DNA of 64,000 bases from Pelagomonas calceolata (taxonomy: Eukaryota > Sar > Pelagophyceae > Pelagomonadales > Pelagomonadaceae). How positions within the stretch are numbered: the first letter of the stretch is position 1; every line of letters begins with the position of its first letter. The DNA lies in contig CAKKNE010000002.1 of assembly GCA_918797485.1 (NCBI GenBank), positions 2,694,501 to 2,758,500 on the forward strand. The letters are read 5' to 3'. The notes beneath the pieces were generated by a model. That model was not told the origin of the DNA. It did not search any database and saw only the letters and a program-made list of their open reading frames with translations. The translations under genes were made by a program, and so were the position numbers. Shown piece by piece: positions 17,015 to 26,217 of this stretch.

Positions 17015-18850
17015 ATGCCCCCCCCCGTCTACGACACCGATCTCGCGAGGATCATCAAGAAAACGGAGGACGAGACCGGCCTGCAGGCGCCGCTCTTCGG
17101 CGAGTTGACGCAAGAGGCCGCGTATGAAGGCAAACACTGGCGCGCTATCGGCAAGGCATGGCGCGGCCGCACCGGCAAAACGGCCTTCCTGGCCTACCGA
17201 GAACGCTTCCCGGACAAGGACAATGCGTATGCCGCCCGCTACGACGACTCGACGAAAGAAGCGGTGCTGCGCGGCGAGCACGACGATGCGCTGAAACGGG
17301 CGGTGGCGTACTGCCACCTGAAAAGCTTAGATATCTGGAAGTACGCCTACAAGTTCGTGGCCCTCGACGTCGACGCGCCAACCATCTACCAGCGGCTCAA
17401 GGCGCTCGACGCGACGCGACAGAAAAAGATCTGGCGCTCGGAGCTGCAGGCCGAGGTGGACGCGCTGAAAGAGGAGTTCGACGGCAAGACGTTCTTCGAC
17501 GACGAGGACGTGCAGAACGTCGTCGTCACGATCGGCTTCCGCGAGGGCGAGGACGAGGGCGTGCACGACCCCGACCCCTGCCTGTTGTGCCGCTTCTCCA
17601 CGGACTGCGACGACGTCGAGCTGGAGCCGCTCGCGCCCGAGGACGTCCGCGACTGGATCGCCGGGCGCTCGCCGCCGGAACCCGTCGTGGTGGTGGAGGC
17701 GGAGAAGGTGCTGCCGCCCGTGCCGGAGCCGCCGAAGCCGCCGCCGCCGCCGCCGACGCGCGCGGGGCTGAAGCGGGCCGCGGCGAAGACCGCGAAGAGC
17801 GGAGGCATGAAGAAGGTTAATGAGGCGCGCTCCAAGAAGGCGCGCCGCGACAAGGAGGCCGACGAGGAGGAGAGGCCGCACGACGTCGAACCGGACGACG
17901 AGGCGTGGGCGAGGTGGGCTCCGTTCCTCAACGTCGCCGAAGGCGACACGCGCGCGACGGTCGTCGACCGCCGCGCCCTCCGCGCGACCATCGGCAGCGG
18001 CGCCTCGCTGCTGCGCCTCGACGACGTCAAGACGTCGGTGACGCGGCGCATCGACGCGTTCACGCCGCAGAACCCGCCGAGGGGCGGCGTGCCGCGCGAG
18101 CCGTTCCGCTGTCTGACGCGCATTGGACTGGCGCGCTTCGCGGTCGTGGGCGACCCGGACCGCACGAAGATGAAGCTGGTCGTCGATTACCTCCGGGAGC
18201 TCGTCAACGGGCTCACGTTCGTCGGAAACTTCGGCGACGGCGACGGAGCGAGGGCCTGGATCGCGCCGGGCGTCATGGCGGGGCGGCGCCGCGCGAACTG
18301 CACGACGATATGTTTCGGCCACTGCAGCGACGGCACGCTGTCGGACCACAAGAAGGCGGTGCTGGCGTTTCTCGCGGGCGCGGCGGACGAGGCGTCGGGC
18401 GAGCTCGAGGCGGCGTTGTTGTGGTTTATTGACTTCATCAAGAACTGCTTCGCGACGCGCACGGTCGATCTGGAGCTCGTGCTCTACGGGCCGGGCCAGG
18501 AGGGCAACGTCCACGACGACAAGGAGGAGCCCACGAAGAAGCGCAACGGCGTCGTCGTTGCCGGGACCGTCGAGTTCCGCGCCGCGTGCTCGGTCGACGG
18601 CGACCGCACGATGTCGATCCACGACAAGCGCGGCCACCTCGTGACGCTCCCGCGCACGACCGGTACCGGCGTGGTCTTCGTCGCCGGCGCGCACACGCGC
18701 CAGCGCGGCATCGTCAAGCACCGGAACGACGCCGGCACCGCGCCCGGCGCGACGCTCATCGTCACGCTCCGCGCCGACGTCTCCAACGCCTTCGAGCGCA
18801 TGTCGCCGGTCGAGCGCCTCTTCGCGCACGCCGGCATCGCGCTATTCTAG
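17015..18850 (+). CDS. Unassigned 611-aa protein
   Basis: Starts MPPPVYDTDLARIIKKTEDE. The first 200 residues are helical and charged. Around 190-205 a DPDPCLLCRFSTDCDD segment has three Cys. Residues about 225-300 are a Pro-rich then Lys-rich linker (PPKPPPPPPTR and KKARRDKEADEE), likely nuclear. The C-terminal half (about 310-611) is a folded domain with FRCLTRIGLARFAVVGDPDR, TICFGHCSDGTLSDHKK and GVVFVAGAHTRQRGIVKHR. The late G-VVF-H-R order faintly resembles a 2-oxoglutarate oxygenase core, but the HxD motif is not clear, so I assign nothing. It converges with the EEP gene, stops 28 bp apart. Confidence 0.6.
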   Translation: MPPPVYDTDLARIIKKTEDETGLQAPLFGELTQEAAYEGKHWRAIGKAWRGRTGKTAFLAYRERFPDKDNAYAARYDDSTKEAVLRGEHDDALKRAVAYCHLKSLDIWKYAYKFVALDVDAPTIYQRLKALDATRQKKIWRSELQAEVDALKEEFDGKTFFDDEDVQNVVVTIGFREGEDEGVHDPDPCLLCRFSTDCDDVELEPLAPEDVRDWIAGRSPPEPVVVVEAEKVLPPVPEPPKPPPPPPTRAGLKRAAAKTAKSGGMKKVNEARSKKARRDKEADEEERPHDVEPDDEAWARWAPFLNVAEGDTRATVVDRRALRATIGSGASLLRLDDVKTSVTRRIDAFTPQNPPRGGVPREPFRCLTRIGLARFAVVGDPDRTKMKLVVDYLRELVNGLTFVGNFGDGDGARAWIAPGVMAGRRRANCTTICFGHCSDGTLSDHKKAVLAFLAGAADEASGELEAALLWFIDFIKNCFATRTVDLELVLYGPGQEGNVHDDKEEPTKKRNGVVVAGTVEFRAACSVDGDRTMSIHDKRGHLVTLPRTTGTGVVFVAGAHTRQRGIVKHRNDAGTAPGATLIVTLRADVSNAFERMSPVERLFAHAGIALF

Positions 18851-18878
18851 GCGTCGGTGCTTGTCTAGACTAATAAAC

Positions 18879-19841
18879 TTATCCAAACTCCATCTCCAAA
18901 TCCACGACCACGGGGTAGTGGTCCGACGCGTCGCTGTCCACGCGTCGGTAGTCAACGACGCGACATCGTTTGTGGAGCGCGGCGTTCAACAGGACGTGGT
19001 CGATGCGGAAGAGCGGGTTCGCCGTCCAGCACGTCGGCTCGATGTTAAACCCCGCGCCGGCGTCGACGAAACCCTCGGCGTACGCCGCGTCTAAAGCCAA
19101 AGCGTCCTCGCCTGGCGCCGGCCAGCCCCGCTTTTCATAAAATTTCAAGATGCGGTCCCACGCTTCAGAAGAATGGTCCCTCCTCTGAAACGCGTTGAGG
19201 TCGCCGCAAATCAAATGCAAGGCCGGCGCGTTGCGCTTCAGTTCGTCCAGGAACAAGGTCAGCTGCTTCTCGCGGAGCGGGTCCGCTTTATGGTCCAGAT
19301 GCGCGGCGCACACGCCAATACGCTCGTCGCCGACGGCGACGCTCGCCCAGACGGCGGCCCTCGCTTCCACGCTGTCGCGCGGCTGCTCGCCCAGTAAAAT
19401 ATCGCCCGGCGCGGGCCGCGCTATCACATGACCGGCGTCGAGGATCGGCCTCCGCGACAGGATGGCGTTGCCGAAGGCGCAGTTCCCGAAGAAGCACTGC
19501 TCCCGCTCCGCTTCCACAAACACCACGTGCGGCGTCCCCAGCGCCGCCGCCAGGCGCTGCAAGTAGCCTTCCCGCGGCGCGCACTCGACAATAGCGTGGC
19601 CGACGCCGGCGCGCTTCTTCACGGCTTCAAAGTAGGACGCGGGCTGGCGGGCGCCGTCGTACGGCTGCAGCACCTCGTTCAGGCAGATCACGTCCGCGTC
19701 CACGGCGAGGCACGTGTCCGCGACGCGCTGCAGGTTGTCCACGTGGTCGCCGTCGCGCCACGCGTGGATGTTGTAGGTGAGGATGCGGAGGCGTTCTTTT
19801 CTTAGGGCGCTTGCTGCTGCCAGGCAGAGGAGGAGCCTCAT
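18879..19841 (-). CDS. Endonuclease/exonuclease/phosphatase (EEP) family hydrolase, secretory leader
   Basis: 320 aa from MRLLLCLAAASALRKERLRI. That ATG is chosen over one 75 nt upstream because it gives a clean signal peptide ending ASA. EEP motifs occur in order: ILTYNIHAW (Asn), CLNEVL (metal Glu), AAHLDHKAD, HLICGDLNAF (Asp/Asn pair), IDHVLLN and a final SDHYPVVVDLE (catalytic Asp-His). The fold cleaves phosphodiesters in nucleic acids, phosphoinositides or sphingomyelin; secretion or organelle targeting favours a lipid or extracellular nucleic-acid role, but this is open. Confidence 0.8.
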   Translation of the reverse strand: MRLLLCLAAASALRKERLRILTYNIHAWRDGDHVDNLQRVADTCLAVDADVICLNEVLQPYDGARQPASYFEAVKKRAGVGHAIVECAPREGYLQRLAAALGTPHVVFVEAEREQCFFGNCAFGNAILSRRPILDAGHVIARPAPGDILLGEQPRDSVEARAAVWASVAVGDERIGVCAAHLDHKADPLREKQLTLFLDELKRNAPALHLICGDLNAFQRRDHSSEAWDRILKFYEKRGWPAPGEDALALDAAYAEGFVDAGAGFNIEPTCWTANPLFRIDHVLLNAALHKRCRVVDYRRVDSDASDHYPVVVDLEMEFG

Positions 19842-19982
19842 GCTCTCCCTGTGCCCCTGACAATTGCTTTTCGGTTTTGTGCTGCGTCCAGAAATGCGTT
19901 GCGAGTTATCGTGCAATATATCGTAATTATATATTGCAGCTAGCCCGCTCGGCCAAGCTGCAGCCCAGCCCTGGCTCGGTCT

Positions 19983-20006
19983 GCTAGTGTCTTACAGACC
20001 GCTAGC
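19983..20006 (+). promoter_or_regulatory. CTAG palindromic promoter element, copy 5
   Basis: GCTAGTGTCTTACAG, two bases, then CGCTAGC, one of the best-conserved copies. It lies 142 bp from the EEP start on the left and 98 bp from the ATG at 20104 on the right. Confidence 0.7.
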
Positions 20007-20103
20007 TCGAGACGGCCGTAAACACTATATAGAGACCCACCGGCCCTCGCCACGTGACGGCTATTCCGCTCGGTCAGGCAAAACATTTAAACCGATCACC
20101 GAT

Positions 20104-21054
20104 ATGGGCGGCGGCCTAAATGATCTCGAGTTGGAGACCGAGACCTTGGATGAAGTTTGCCTCTCGCCGCTCCCGGCCGCGCGGCGCCGCCCCGTCAAGC
20201 CGACGCAAGGCGAATTAGACGCGCCGCCGGCACGCGGCGCGCGCCGACTCGGCTCGGGCGTCGCCCTCGGCGTGACGCTGATCCTGGCGTTGATTACGTG
20301 GGTCTCGCTACGCGTTGATACGCCGCCGAAGGCGCGCGCGGCCCCCGACTTGGTATCCACTCCCCCGGCGGCGGCCGACGTTCCGGAGATCATCACCCCG
20401 GTCGCGGTTTCGTACGGCCGGCCGCACCCCTCCTCGCACGCCGCGCAACACGCGCACCATCGCCACGCGCACAACCACACGCACAATCACACGAGGTCAC
20501 ACGTCTCTCCCGTGGCCGACGTCGCGCCGGTCTCGGAAATTGTTGAGGCGCAGCTACCCGCCGCTCCTGTCGAGCCGCCTCTGCTCGATCTCCTTTCCGC
20601 GCCGTTGGACTTCAAGGTCTCGGACACGGCCGCGACGGAGATGCAGGAGGTCCAGAGCGTCGCCGATGCTGCGGCGACGGCGCTCCTTACGCCACTGGAG
20701 GGCTCGGAAACAGCCACGACGGAGGAAGTGCAGAGCACCGTCGCCGACGCCGCGGCGACGGCGCTGGTCGACGCGATGGCCGCGCTCAAGGAAGCCCAGG
20801 CCGCGGTGGCCGCCGCCGAGGAGCCCATCGATATCCAGAGCGTCTCGGAGAGTGAGCGGCGCCTCCAGGAAGTCGAGATGGAGGAGCCGATTCAGGCGCC
20901 GACGCCGCGTGAGCAAGAAGACGAGCCAATTCAGGCGCCGACGCCGCGTGAGCCGGAGGACGCGGAGCCCGAGATCGTGACGCCCGCGATCATGCGCCGG
21001 CGCCTCCGTGGCGGCGGCGGCGCGTCGTGGTGGGCCCGCCTGTTGAGAGTGTAG
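20104..21054 (+). CDS. Unassigned type II membrane protein with His-rich and repeat segments
   Basis: 316 aa from MGGGLNDLELETETLDEVCL. One hydrophobic segment (VALGVTLILALITWVSL, about residues 53-70) follows an Arg-rich stretch, so the N-terminus is probably cytosolic and the rest lumenal. Beyond it are a His-rich run (AHHRHAHNHTHNHTRSHV), two VADAAATAL repeats, two EPIQAPTPRE repeats and an Arg/Gly-rich C-terminus. The His run could bind metal. No family is recognised. Confidence 0.55.
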   Translation: MGGGLNDLELETETLDEVCLSPLPAARRRPVKPTQGELDAPPARGARRLGSGVALGVTLILALITWVSLRVDTPPKARAAPDLVSTPPAAADVPEIITPVAVSYGRPHPSSHAAQHAHHRHAHNHTHNHTRSHVSPVADVAPVSEIVEAQLPAAPVEPPLLDLLSAPLDFKVSDTAATEMQEVQSVADAAATALLTPLEGSETATTEEVQSTVADAAATALVDAMAALKEAQAAVAAAEEPIDIQSVSESERRLQEVEMEEPIQAPTPREQEDEPIQAPTPREPEDAEPEIVTPAIMRRRLRGGGGASWWARLLRV

Positions 21055-21095
21055 AGGTCGAGGTAAGGAGTGTTCGTGCAGGAGGACGGACAAGA

Positions 21096-21110
21096 GTTAC
21101 GGTGCTAGGA
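21096..21110 (+). promoter_or_regulatory. GTTACGGTGCTAGGA motif, upstream of a CTAG element
   Basis: The same 15-mer, allowing one change, occurs twice on the minus strand upstream of the gene starting at 34578. In both places it sits farther from the gene than the CTAG palindrome and in the same orientation relative to transcription. Confidence 0.45.
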
Positions 21111-21127
21111 CTAGTGGGAGCCCTTTA

Positions 21128-21149
21128 GCTAGCGTCGTCGCACACTAGG
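21128..21149 (+). promoter_or_regulatory. CTAG palindromic promoter element, copy 6
   Basis: GCTAGCGTC, four bases, then GCACACTAGG, about 156 bp upstream of the RNA polymerase start. Confidence 0.5.
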
Positions 21150-21304
21150 AACGCCAGCTCCGCAGACTGAACAGGCAGCTTGCTGACCCTTGGTTACGCC
21201 CGAATACGATACAAATCGTCTTGGCACAACGCATACTTGACGCCCAACCACAGCGAGAGGCGAAACCACCAGCACTTGGGCTCAAACGCTAAGAGAGCAT
21301 AGCG

Positions 21305-24292
21305 ATGCTGCACGTCTTCCTGCGCCGAGCCGCGCAGCGCGCTGCAAGACGACGGCGACACTTGTCCACGAAGTCGCCAAGACGACAGCAGTCCACGAAG
21401 CCGCCGACGCGCCGGCAGTCCGTCGCGCCGCAGCTCGCCGTCCTCGAGGACGACTTCTTGGAACAGCAGACCTACTACCAGCCCACGGCTACGGAGGCCA
21501 TCCAGCACCAGGTCGAAATGATCGACGAGGAGGAGCAGGAGCTCCAACGGTACAACGAACTTTACAGGAGACAGATCGAGACCGAGGAGGAGTGCCTCGA
21601 GAAGGCGTCGGCGGACTACGCGGCGATGGTCGACGAGCTCATGGCGCTCGGCAAGGGCGCCGAGCTCAAACCGGTCCAGGCGCTGGTTGCGTCGTGGTAC
21701 GAGCCGCTCGTCGACGTGATTGTCGAGGAGCGGAACAACGCGCTGGCGGGCGCGAAGTCTCCGGACCTGAAGATCTATGGACCACTCCTGCTGTTGTTAC
21801 CACCGGAGCAATTAGCTGTGCTGACGATGCATCATGTGCTCGGCCACTGCCTCAAGCACGGCGAGCCCGGTGCCAAATATTCTTCTCTCGTGACGGCGTT
21901 GGGCGAGGCGATCCAGGTCGAAGCACGAGTTTTGCGAGTAAGGCAGCAACGGCGGCGGCACCTCGCGTCTCGACGGGGCGAGAGCGACGAGCTCGCAAAC
22001 GAGGAGGCGAAGGAGGCCCTCAAGGCGAAATTGGGTCGGGGGCGCTTCCTCGACGCGAAGGCACTGGCTCGATTACCGCAGCACGTCGTCAACGCGCGGG
22101 CGAAGAAAGCCTTGGAGGAGGACGATGCGGACGACGCGGACTGGCCGACGATGACGCGGGCGAAGCTGGGAGGCGTCTTAGTGACGCGGTTCTTAGACGT
22201 TGCTGTTGATAACGAAGGGAATCGACTGTTCGAGCACGACGTGGTCGTGAAACTGAAGCGGAAGGTCGGCGTCGTACGCGCGTCGAAGGAGCTCCTGCAG
22301 CGCGCCAGAGGCGACCCGATCATGCTCCAGTGGGCCGCGACGCCGCGGTTCCTCCCGATGTTGGTGGAGCCGCGGCCGTGGCGCGGCTTCCAGAAGGGCG
22401 GCTTTTTGAGGTTACGAGCCGCGGCGATGCGTACGCATGGGTGTGATGTGCAAAGAGAGGCGTTCCTGCGAGCGAACCGGGGTTTGGCCGACGGCGTCCT
22501 GGCGGGGCTGGACGCCATGGGCCGCGTGCCGTGGTCCATCAACGGTCCCATCCTGGACCTGGTCCAGGAGGCCTGGCAGCAGGGCGGGACGTGGCCCGAT
22601 TTACCTTCTTTACATGACTTCGAGATCCGCGAGTACGAGGGCGACGATCCCGAGGCGAAGGAATTGCACGGGAGGCGCAACGCCAAATTGCGACGGAAGA
22701 ACGCGGAACTGCATTCTTTAAGATGTGACACGACCTTAAAGCTAGACATCGCCGAACGCTTTCGAAACGACGCGTTCTACTTTCCGTACAACGTGGACTT
22801 CCGCGGGCGGGCCTATCCTTTGCCACCTAATTTAAACCACCTCGGCAGCGACGTGTGTCGCGCGGTCTTGCAATTCGCGGAACCGAAGCGGTTAGGTGAC
22901 GACGGGTTGTATTGGCTCCGCGTGCACCTCGCGAACTTGTTCGGCCTCGCGAAGCGATCCTTGGAGGAGCGGCACCAGTTCGCTCTCGATAGACACGCGG
23001 ACATTCTAGATAGCTTCACGAATCCGATGCGTGGGAAGCAGTGGTGGCTCGAGGCCGAGGAGCCCTGGCAGGCGTTGGCGTGCATCTGTGAGTTAGGAAG
23101 AGCGTCGCTGCTCGAGGACCCGCGGGACCACTTATGTGCTTTGCCGGTGCATATGGACGGTTCGTGTAACGGGTTGCAGCACTACGCGGCACTCGGGCGG
23201 GACCGCGAAGGCGGGAAGCAGGTTAATCTCATCCCGGGAGACGAGCCGCGCGATGTCTACGAGGGCGTGCGCGCGCTAGTGGCTCAAAAGGTTGCGGCAG
23301 ACGCGAGGTCGTGGGTGACGCCGTCACCACCCGAGGCGTTCGGCGTCTCCCTGGAAGAAGACCCTCATGATGAGGGGATGCTATCACCGGAGGAGGCCGC
23401 GCGGGAGGAGATCGCGCGAGCCGCCCAGGACGAGATCGAGCGAAGTAAGTCGCGACGCGGCGAGACCGAGAAGGAGGCGGCGGTGCGGCGGGCGCAGATC
23501 GTCGACGGTCTCGTCAGTAGGAAGGTCGTGAAGCAGACGGTCATGACGAGTGTGTATGGTGTCACCTTCGTCGGCGCGCGGCAGCAAGTCTTGGCGCGGC
23601 TACAGGACGTCGTCGAGGACTTGCTCACGCATCCGGAAGACAACGCCGAAGAAATTGCGAGGCTGACGGAGCTCGGCGCCATCACGCCGGACGGCGACGC
23701 GGACGACGACGAACTCTACCACTGCGCCTGCTACGTGGCGTCGTTGACGCTGGAGGTTTTGGAGGAGTTATTTACGAGCGCCAGGCAGCTTATGGCCTGG
23801 ATGGCGCAGTGTGCTCGCTTAGTAGCTCAACATGATCAGCCCGTCAGCTGGATCACACCCTTAGGTTTACCTGTCGTGCAACCGTATAGAAGGGACGGGC
23901 AGCACGCAGTTAGGACACTGGCTCAAACCGTGGTGCTCGTCGATCATTCCGATAAACTACCGGTCTCGGTAACGAAGCAGAAGAGCGCTTTTCCTCCGAA
24001 TTACGTCCACTCATTAGATAGTACCCATATGCTCATGACTGCCAACGAGATGGACCATCGCGGTCTCAGATTTGCCGCCGTCCATGATAGTTATTGGACG
24101 CACGCGTGCGACGTACCAGTGATGAACGACACGTTGCGAAGGCAGTTTTTGGCGCTGTACGAAGAGCCGCTGCTCGAACAATTACTGGAGTCCTTCCAAC
24201 TGCGGTACCCAGGCGTCGAGTTCCCACCACTGCCTCCCCGGGGCGACCTGGACGTGACGGAGGTCCTGGCGGCGGACTACTTCTTTTCCTAA
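21305..24292 (+). CDS. Single-subunit T7-type organellar (mitochondrial) RNA polymerase
   Basis: 995 aa in one exon. The N-terminus (MLHVFLRRAAQRAARRRRHL) is Arg-rich, hydroxylated and acid-free, as in a mitochondrial presequence. The palm/fingers motifs of T7-like polymerases are present: motif A VHMDGSCNGLQHYAALGRD (catalytic D618), motif B RKVVKQTVMTSVYGVT (K743, Y751) and motif C AAVHDSYWTHACD (D928), plus NYVHSLDSTHML before motif C. It transcribes organelle DNA, most likely mitochondrial because stramenopile plastids use a bacterial-type enzyme. The length is near that of fungal and plant enzymes with a short N-terminal extension. It converges on the next gene with 21 bp between stops. 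Confidence 0.95.
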   Translation: MLHVFLRRAAQRAARRRRHLSTKSPRRQQSTKPPTRRQSVAPQLAVLEDDFLEQQTYYQPTATEAIQHQVEMIDEEEQELQRYNELYRRQIETEEECLEKASADYAAMVDELMALGKGAELKPVQALVASWYEPLVDVIVEERNNALAGAKSPDLKIYGPLLLLLPPEQLAVLTMHHVLGHCLKHGEPGAKYSSLVTALGEAIQVEARVLRVRQQRRRHLASRRGESDELANEEAKEALKAKLGRGRFLDAKALARLPQHVVNARAKKALEEDDADDADWPTMTRAKLGGVLVTRFLDVAVDNEGNRLFEHDVVVKLKRKVGVVRASKELLQRARGDPIMLQWAATPRFLPMLVEPRPWRGFQKGGFLRLRAAAMRTHGCDVQREAFLRANRGLADGVLAGLDAMGRVPWSINGPILDLVQEAWQQGGTWPDLPSLHDFEIREYEGDDPEAKELHGRRNAKLRRKNAELHSLRCDTTLKLDIAERFRNDAFYFPYNVDFRGRAYPLPPNLNHLGSDVCRAVLQFAEPKRLGDDGLYWLRVHLANLFGLAKRSLEERHQFALDRHADILDSFTNPMRGKQWWLEAEEPWQALACICELGRASLLEDPRDHLCALPVHMDGSCNGLQHYAALGRDREGGKQVNLIPGDEPRDVYEGVRALVAQKVAADARSWVTPSPPEAFGVSLEEDPHDEGMLSPEEAAREEIARAAQDEIERSKSRRGETEKEAAVRRAQIVDGLVSRKVVKQTVMTSVYGVTFVGARQQVLARLQDVVEDLLTHPEDNAEEIARLTELGAITPDGDADDDELYHCACYVASLTLEVLEELFTSARQLMAWMAQCARLVAQHDQPVSWITPLGLPVVQPYRRDGQHAVRTLAQTVVLVDHSDKLPVSVTKQKSAFPPNYVHSLDSTHMLMTANEMDHRGLRFAAVHDSYWTHACDVPVMNDTLRRQFLALYEEPLLEQLLESFQLRYPGVEFPPLPPRGDLDVTEVLAADYFFS

Positions 24293-24313
24293 GATGTTGT
24301 GTTTTATCTATAC

Positions 24314-25573
24314 TTAGAGCGCTCTGCGCGTGTCGCAGTCCTCGAAGTAGTCCCCGATGAACTCGACGTACTTCTCCTCATCAAATGAACCCCGGAAGAA
24401 GTTGCACGAGAGGTTGACCTCGAGTAGGCATGCGCCGTGGTCCTTTGACAGAACCACGTCCCACCCTGCCAGGGGTACGGTAGGTAATAACTTCCGGTGC
24501 GCTTCTGTGGCCAAAGCCGCCACTCGTTTCTGAAAATCAGGAACAGTAGCACCAGTAACGCGTTTGCCCGGGCAGTCCGGGTGGTCCAGGATGTCCGGCG
24601 GTGGGGCCCACCGCACGCCGCCGATCAGGCAGTTTCTCAGACCTAGTCGATACCACTGCATGTTCGTCGTGCCGCGGCCGATCTTCCCCGTCTTGACATC
24701 TACATCAAACAGGATGGAGTCGTGGTCCGTCGCGGCGCCTTTGCGCCCCGCTCTGAACACGCACGAGATAGCCTCGATGCTGTTCTCTTTCGATGAGAGG
24801 CCGAGCCGCGACGCGGTCATCACGCGGAACGTCGACAGCGGCGCATTCTCCGGTAACAGACCAGCCACGAACGCTTCGTTCTGCATCACCTCCTGCAGGA
24901 TCCAGTCGCCGCCCTCGAGCGCGTTCCGGAAGAAGTGGATGCCCATGCCGCCCTCCTCGTTTTTATGTTTAATACATAAAGCCGGCGTCTCCAGGACGGG
25001 CGACACGGCCACTCCTTTGTTGCGACCCTTCTCGATGAAGGCCCACTTGTTCTCCATGTCGTAGTCGCCCCATCCCTGCGTCTCCTTTTTGACGCAGAGC
25101 GAGTGCCACGCCGCCAGCCGGCTATTGGTCCGCCAGAGCGAGAACCAGTCGCGCGGCTTGAGGAGTTGTTCCCTGTAGTTCTCCGCGATTTTTCTGAGGG
25201 AGAAGTAGGAGCCCGTGTCGCGCTTGGCCTTGGCTACTGCCGCCACAAAGCTCCAGCACGGCGCGCCGATGAGCAAGAACCCGACCGCGACCGGTCGCAT
25301 GACGCAGACTTTGCTAAGCGCCATGCCCGTGCCCGGGACAGCAACATTGGACAGATTGGCCCGCAAATCCGCGGCATAGCTCGTCGTGCGGTAGTGCGGC
25401 CGGTGCCACATTCTAATAGCCAATGCCGCGCCAAAGACGTGGCAGGCCTGTCGCCGGTCGCCGTCGAAGAATTTCTCGTGCGAGCCCGCGAAGGCGCCGC
25501 CCCGCGCGTAGTACGCGAACGCGCGCCAGTAGCGCAGTGTGTCGCCCGTGATTTGGAGGAGGGCGGGCGGCAT
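24314..25573 (-). CDS. Sugar-transfer-associated ATP-grasp-like protein
   Basis: 419 aa from MPPALLQITGDTLRYWRAF; an upstream in-frame ATG at 25687 is less likely because that stretch is Arg/Ser-rich and promoter-like. The C-terminal half has the features of ATP-grasp enzymes of the sugar-transfer-associated group: GGDWILQEVMQNE, TFRVMTASRLG, DSILFDVDVKTGKIG and the metal-binding end LAGWDVVLSKDHGACLLEVN then LSCNFFRG. One hydrophobic segment (VAVGFLLIGAPCWSFVAAVA) near residue 115 could anchor it. These enzymes couple ATP to ligate a carboxylate to an amine or sugar; the substrate is unknown. Confidence 0.7.
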   Translation of the reverse strand: MPPALLQITGDTLRYWRAFAYYARGGAFAGSHEKFFDGDRRQACHVFGAALAIRMWHRPHYRTTSYAADLRANLSNVAVPGTGMALSKVCVMRPVAVGFLLIGAPCWSFVAAVAKAKRDTGSYFSLRKIAENYREQLLKPRDWFSLWRTNSRLAAWHSLCVKKETQGWGDYDMENKWAFIEKGRNKGVAVSPVLETPALCIKHKNEEGGMGIHFFRNALEGGDWILQEVMQNEAFVAGLLPENAPLSTFRVMTASRLGLSSKENSIEAISCVFRAGRKGAATDHDSILFDVDVKTGKIGRGTTNMQWYRLGLRNCLIGGVRWAPPPDILDHPDCPGKRVTGATVPDFQKRVAALATEAHRKLLPTVPLAGWDVVLSKDHGACLLEVNLSCNFFRGSFDEEKYVEFIGDYFEDCDTRRAL

Positions 25574-25822
25574 CGTTTTTTGCCGTGTGCAGTGTGCCTC
25601 GCCGGCGTCAAATGGAGAGCGTTGAGGAGCGATACGCTTAGCACTGATGCGTGTGCTGCGCAGTGACTTTGATGCAGTGTGGCGCACAGGCGTGGAAACG
25701 ATCCGCGTGGAGCAGCGATACGCGCCGCAGTGATGCGGCTGACACGCCTTGCTTGTGCTTGCGTCTGTGTTGCCTCACAGCTGCTCTTTTTGATGTTGAT
25801 GTCGCGCTGGTCGAATTATTAT

Positions 25823-25846
25823 CTAGCGGCAAGTAAAGACACTAGG
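25823..25846 (+). promoter_or_regulatory. CTAG palindromic promoter element, copy 7
   Basis: CTAGCGGC, three bases, then TAAAGACACTAGG, about 250 bp upstream of the minus-strand start at 25573. Confidence 0.5.
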
Positions 25847-25905
25847 ACCAGTACGGTATATAGCAATTAGGAAAATTCGACCGGGGATAGCTCGCTTTTT
25901 TTGCT

Positions 25906-26172
25906 CGTATGCGGGGCATGTGTGGAAGCATGGAACCTATCTCGCAGATGCGGGGGGCAGGATTTCGACCGGCTGAAAGGGTCGCGATTGGCGCTCGGCG
26001 CTCGGCACCATAGGTATATATATAATATACCCTTTAAAAAAAATTCACTGGGGACGGCCGGGAAATTTTCTCCGAATGCCGGGCATATGTGGAAGCATGG
26101 AACCTATCTCGCAGATGCGGGGGGCAGGATTTCGACCGGCTGAAAGGGTCGCGATTGGCGCTCGGCGGCGCT
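25906..26172 (+). repeat. Direct repeat pair, about 95 bp each, 167-bp offset
   Basis: Copy 1 (about 25906-26006) and copy 2 (about 26073-26172) are nearly identical from ATGTGTGGAAGCATGGAACC (or ATATGTGG) through GGATTTCGACCGGCTGAAAG to GCGCTCGG. Between them lie TAGGTATATATATAATATAC and an A-run. No coding potential. The arrangement looks like a recent local duplication, or two solo copies of a short element. Confidence 0.8.
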
Positions 26173-26217
26173 CGGCCGTCGACGCAACGACTAGGAACGT
26201 ACTTAACCACGACCTCT

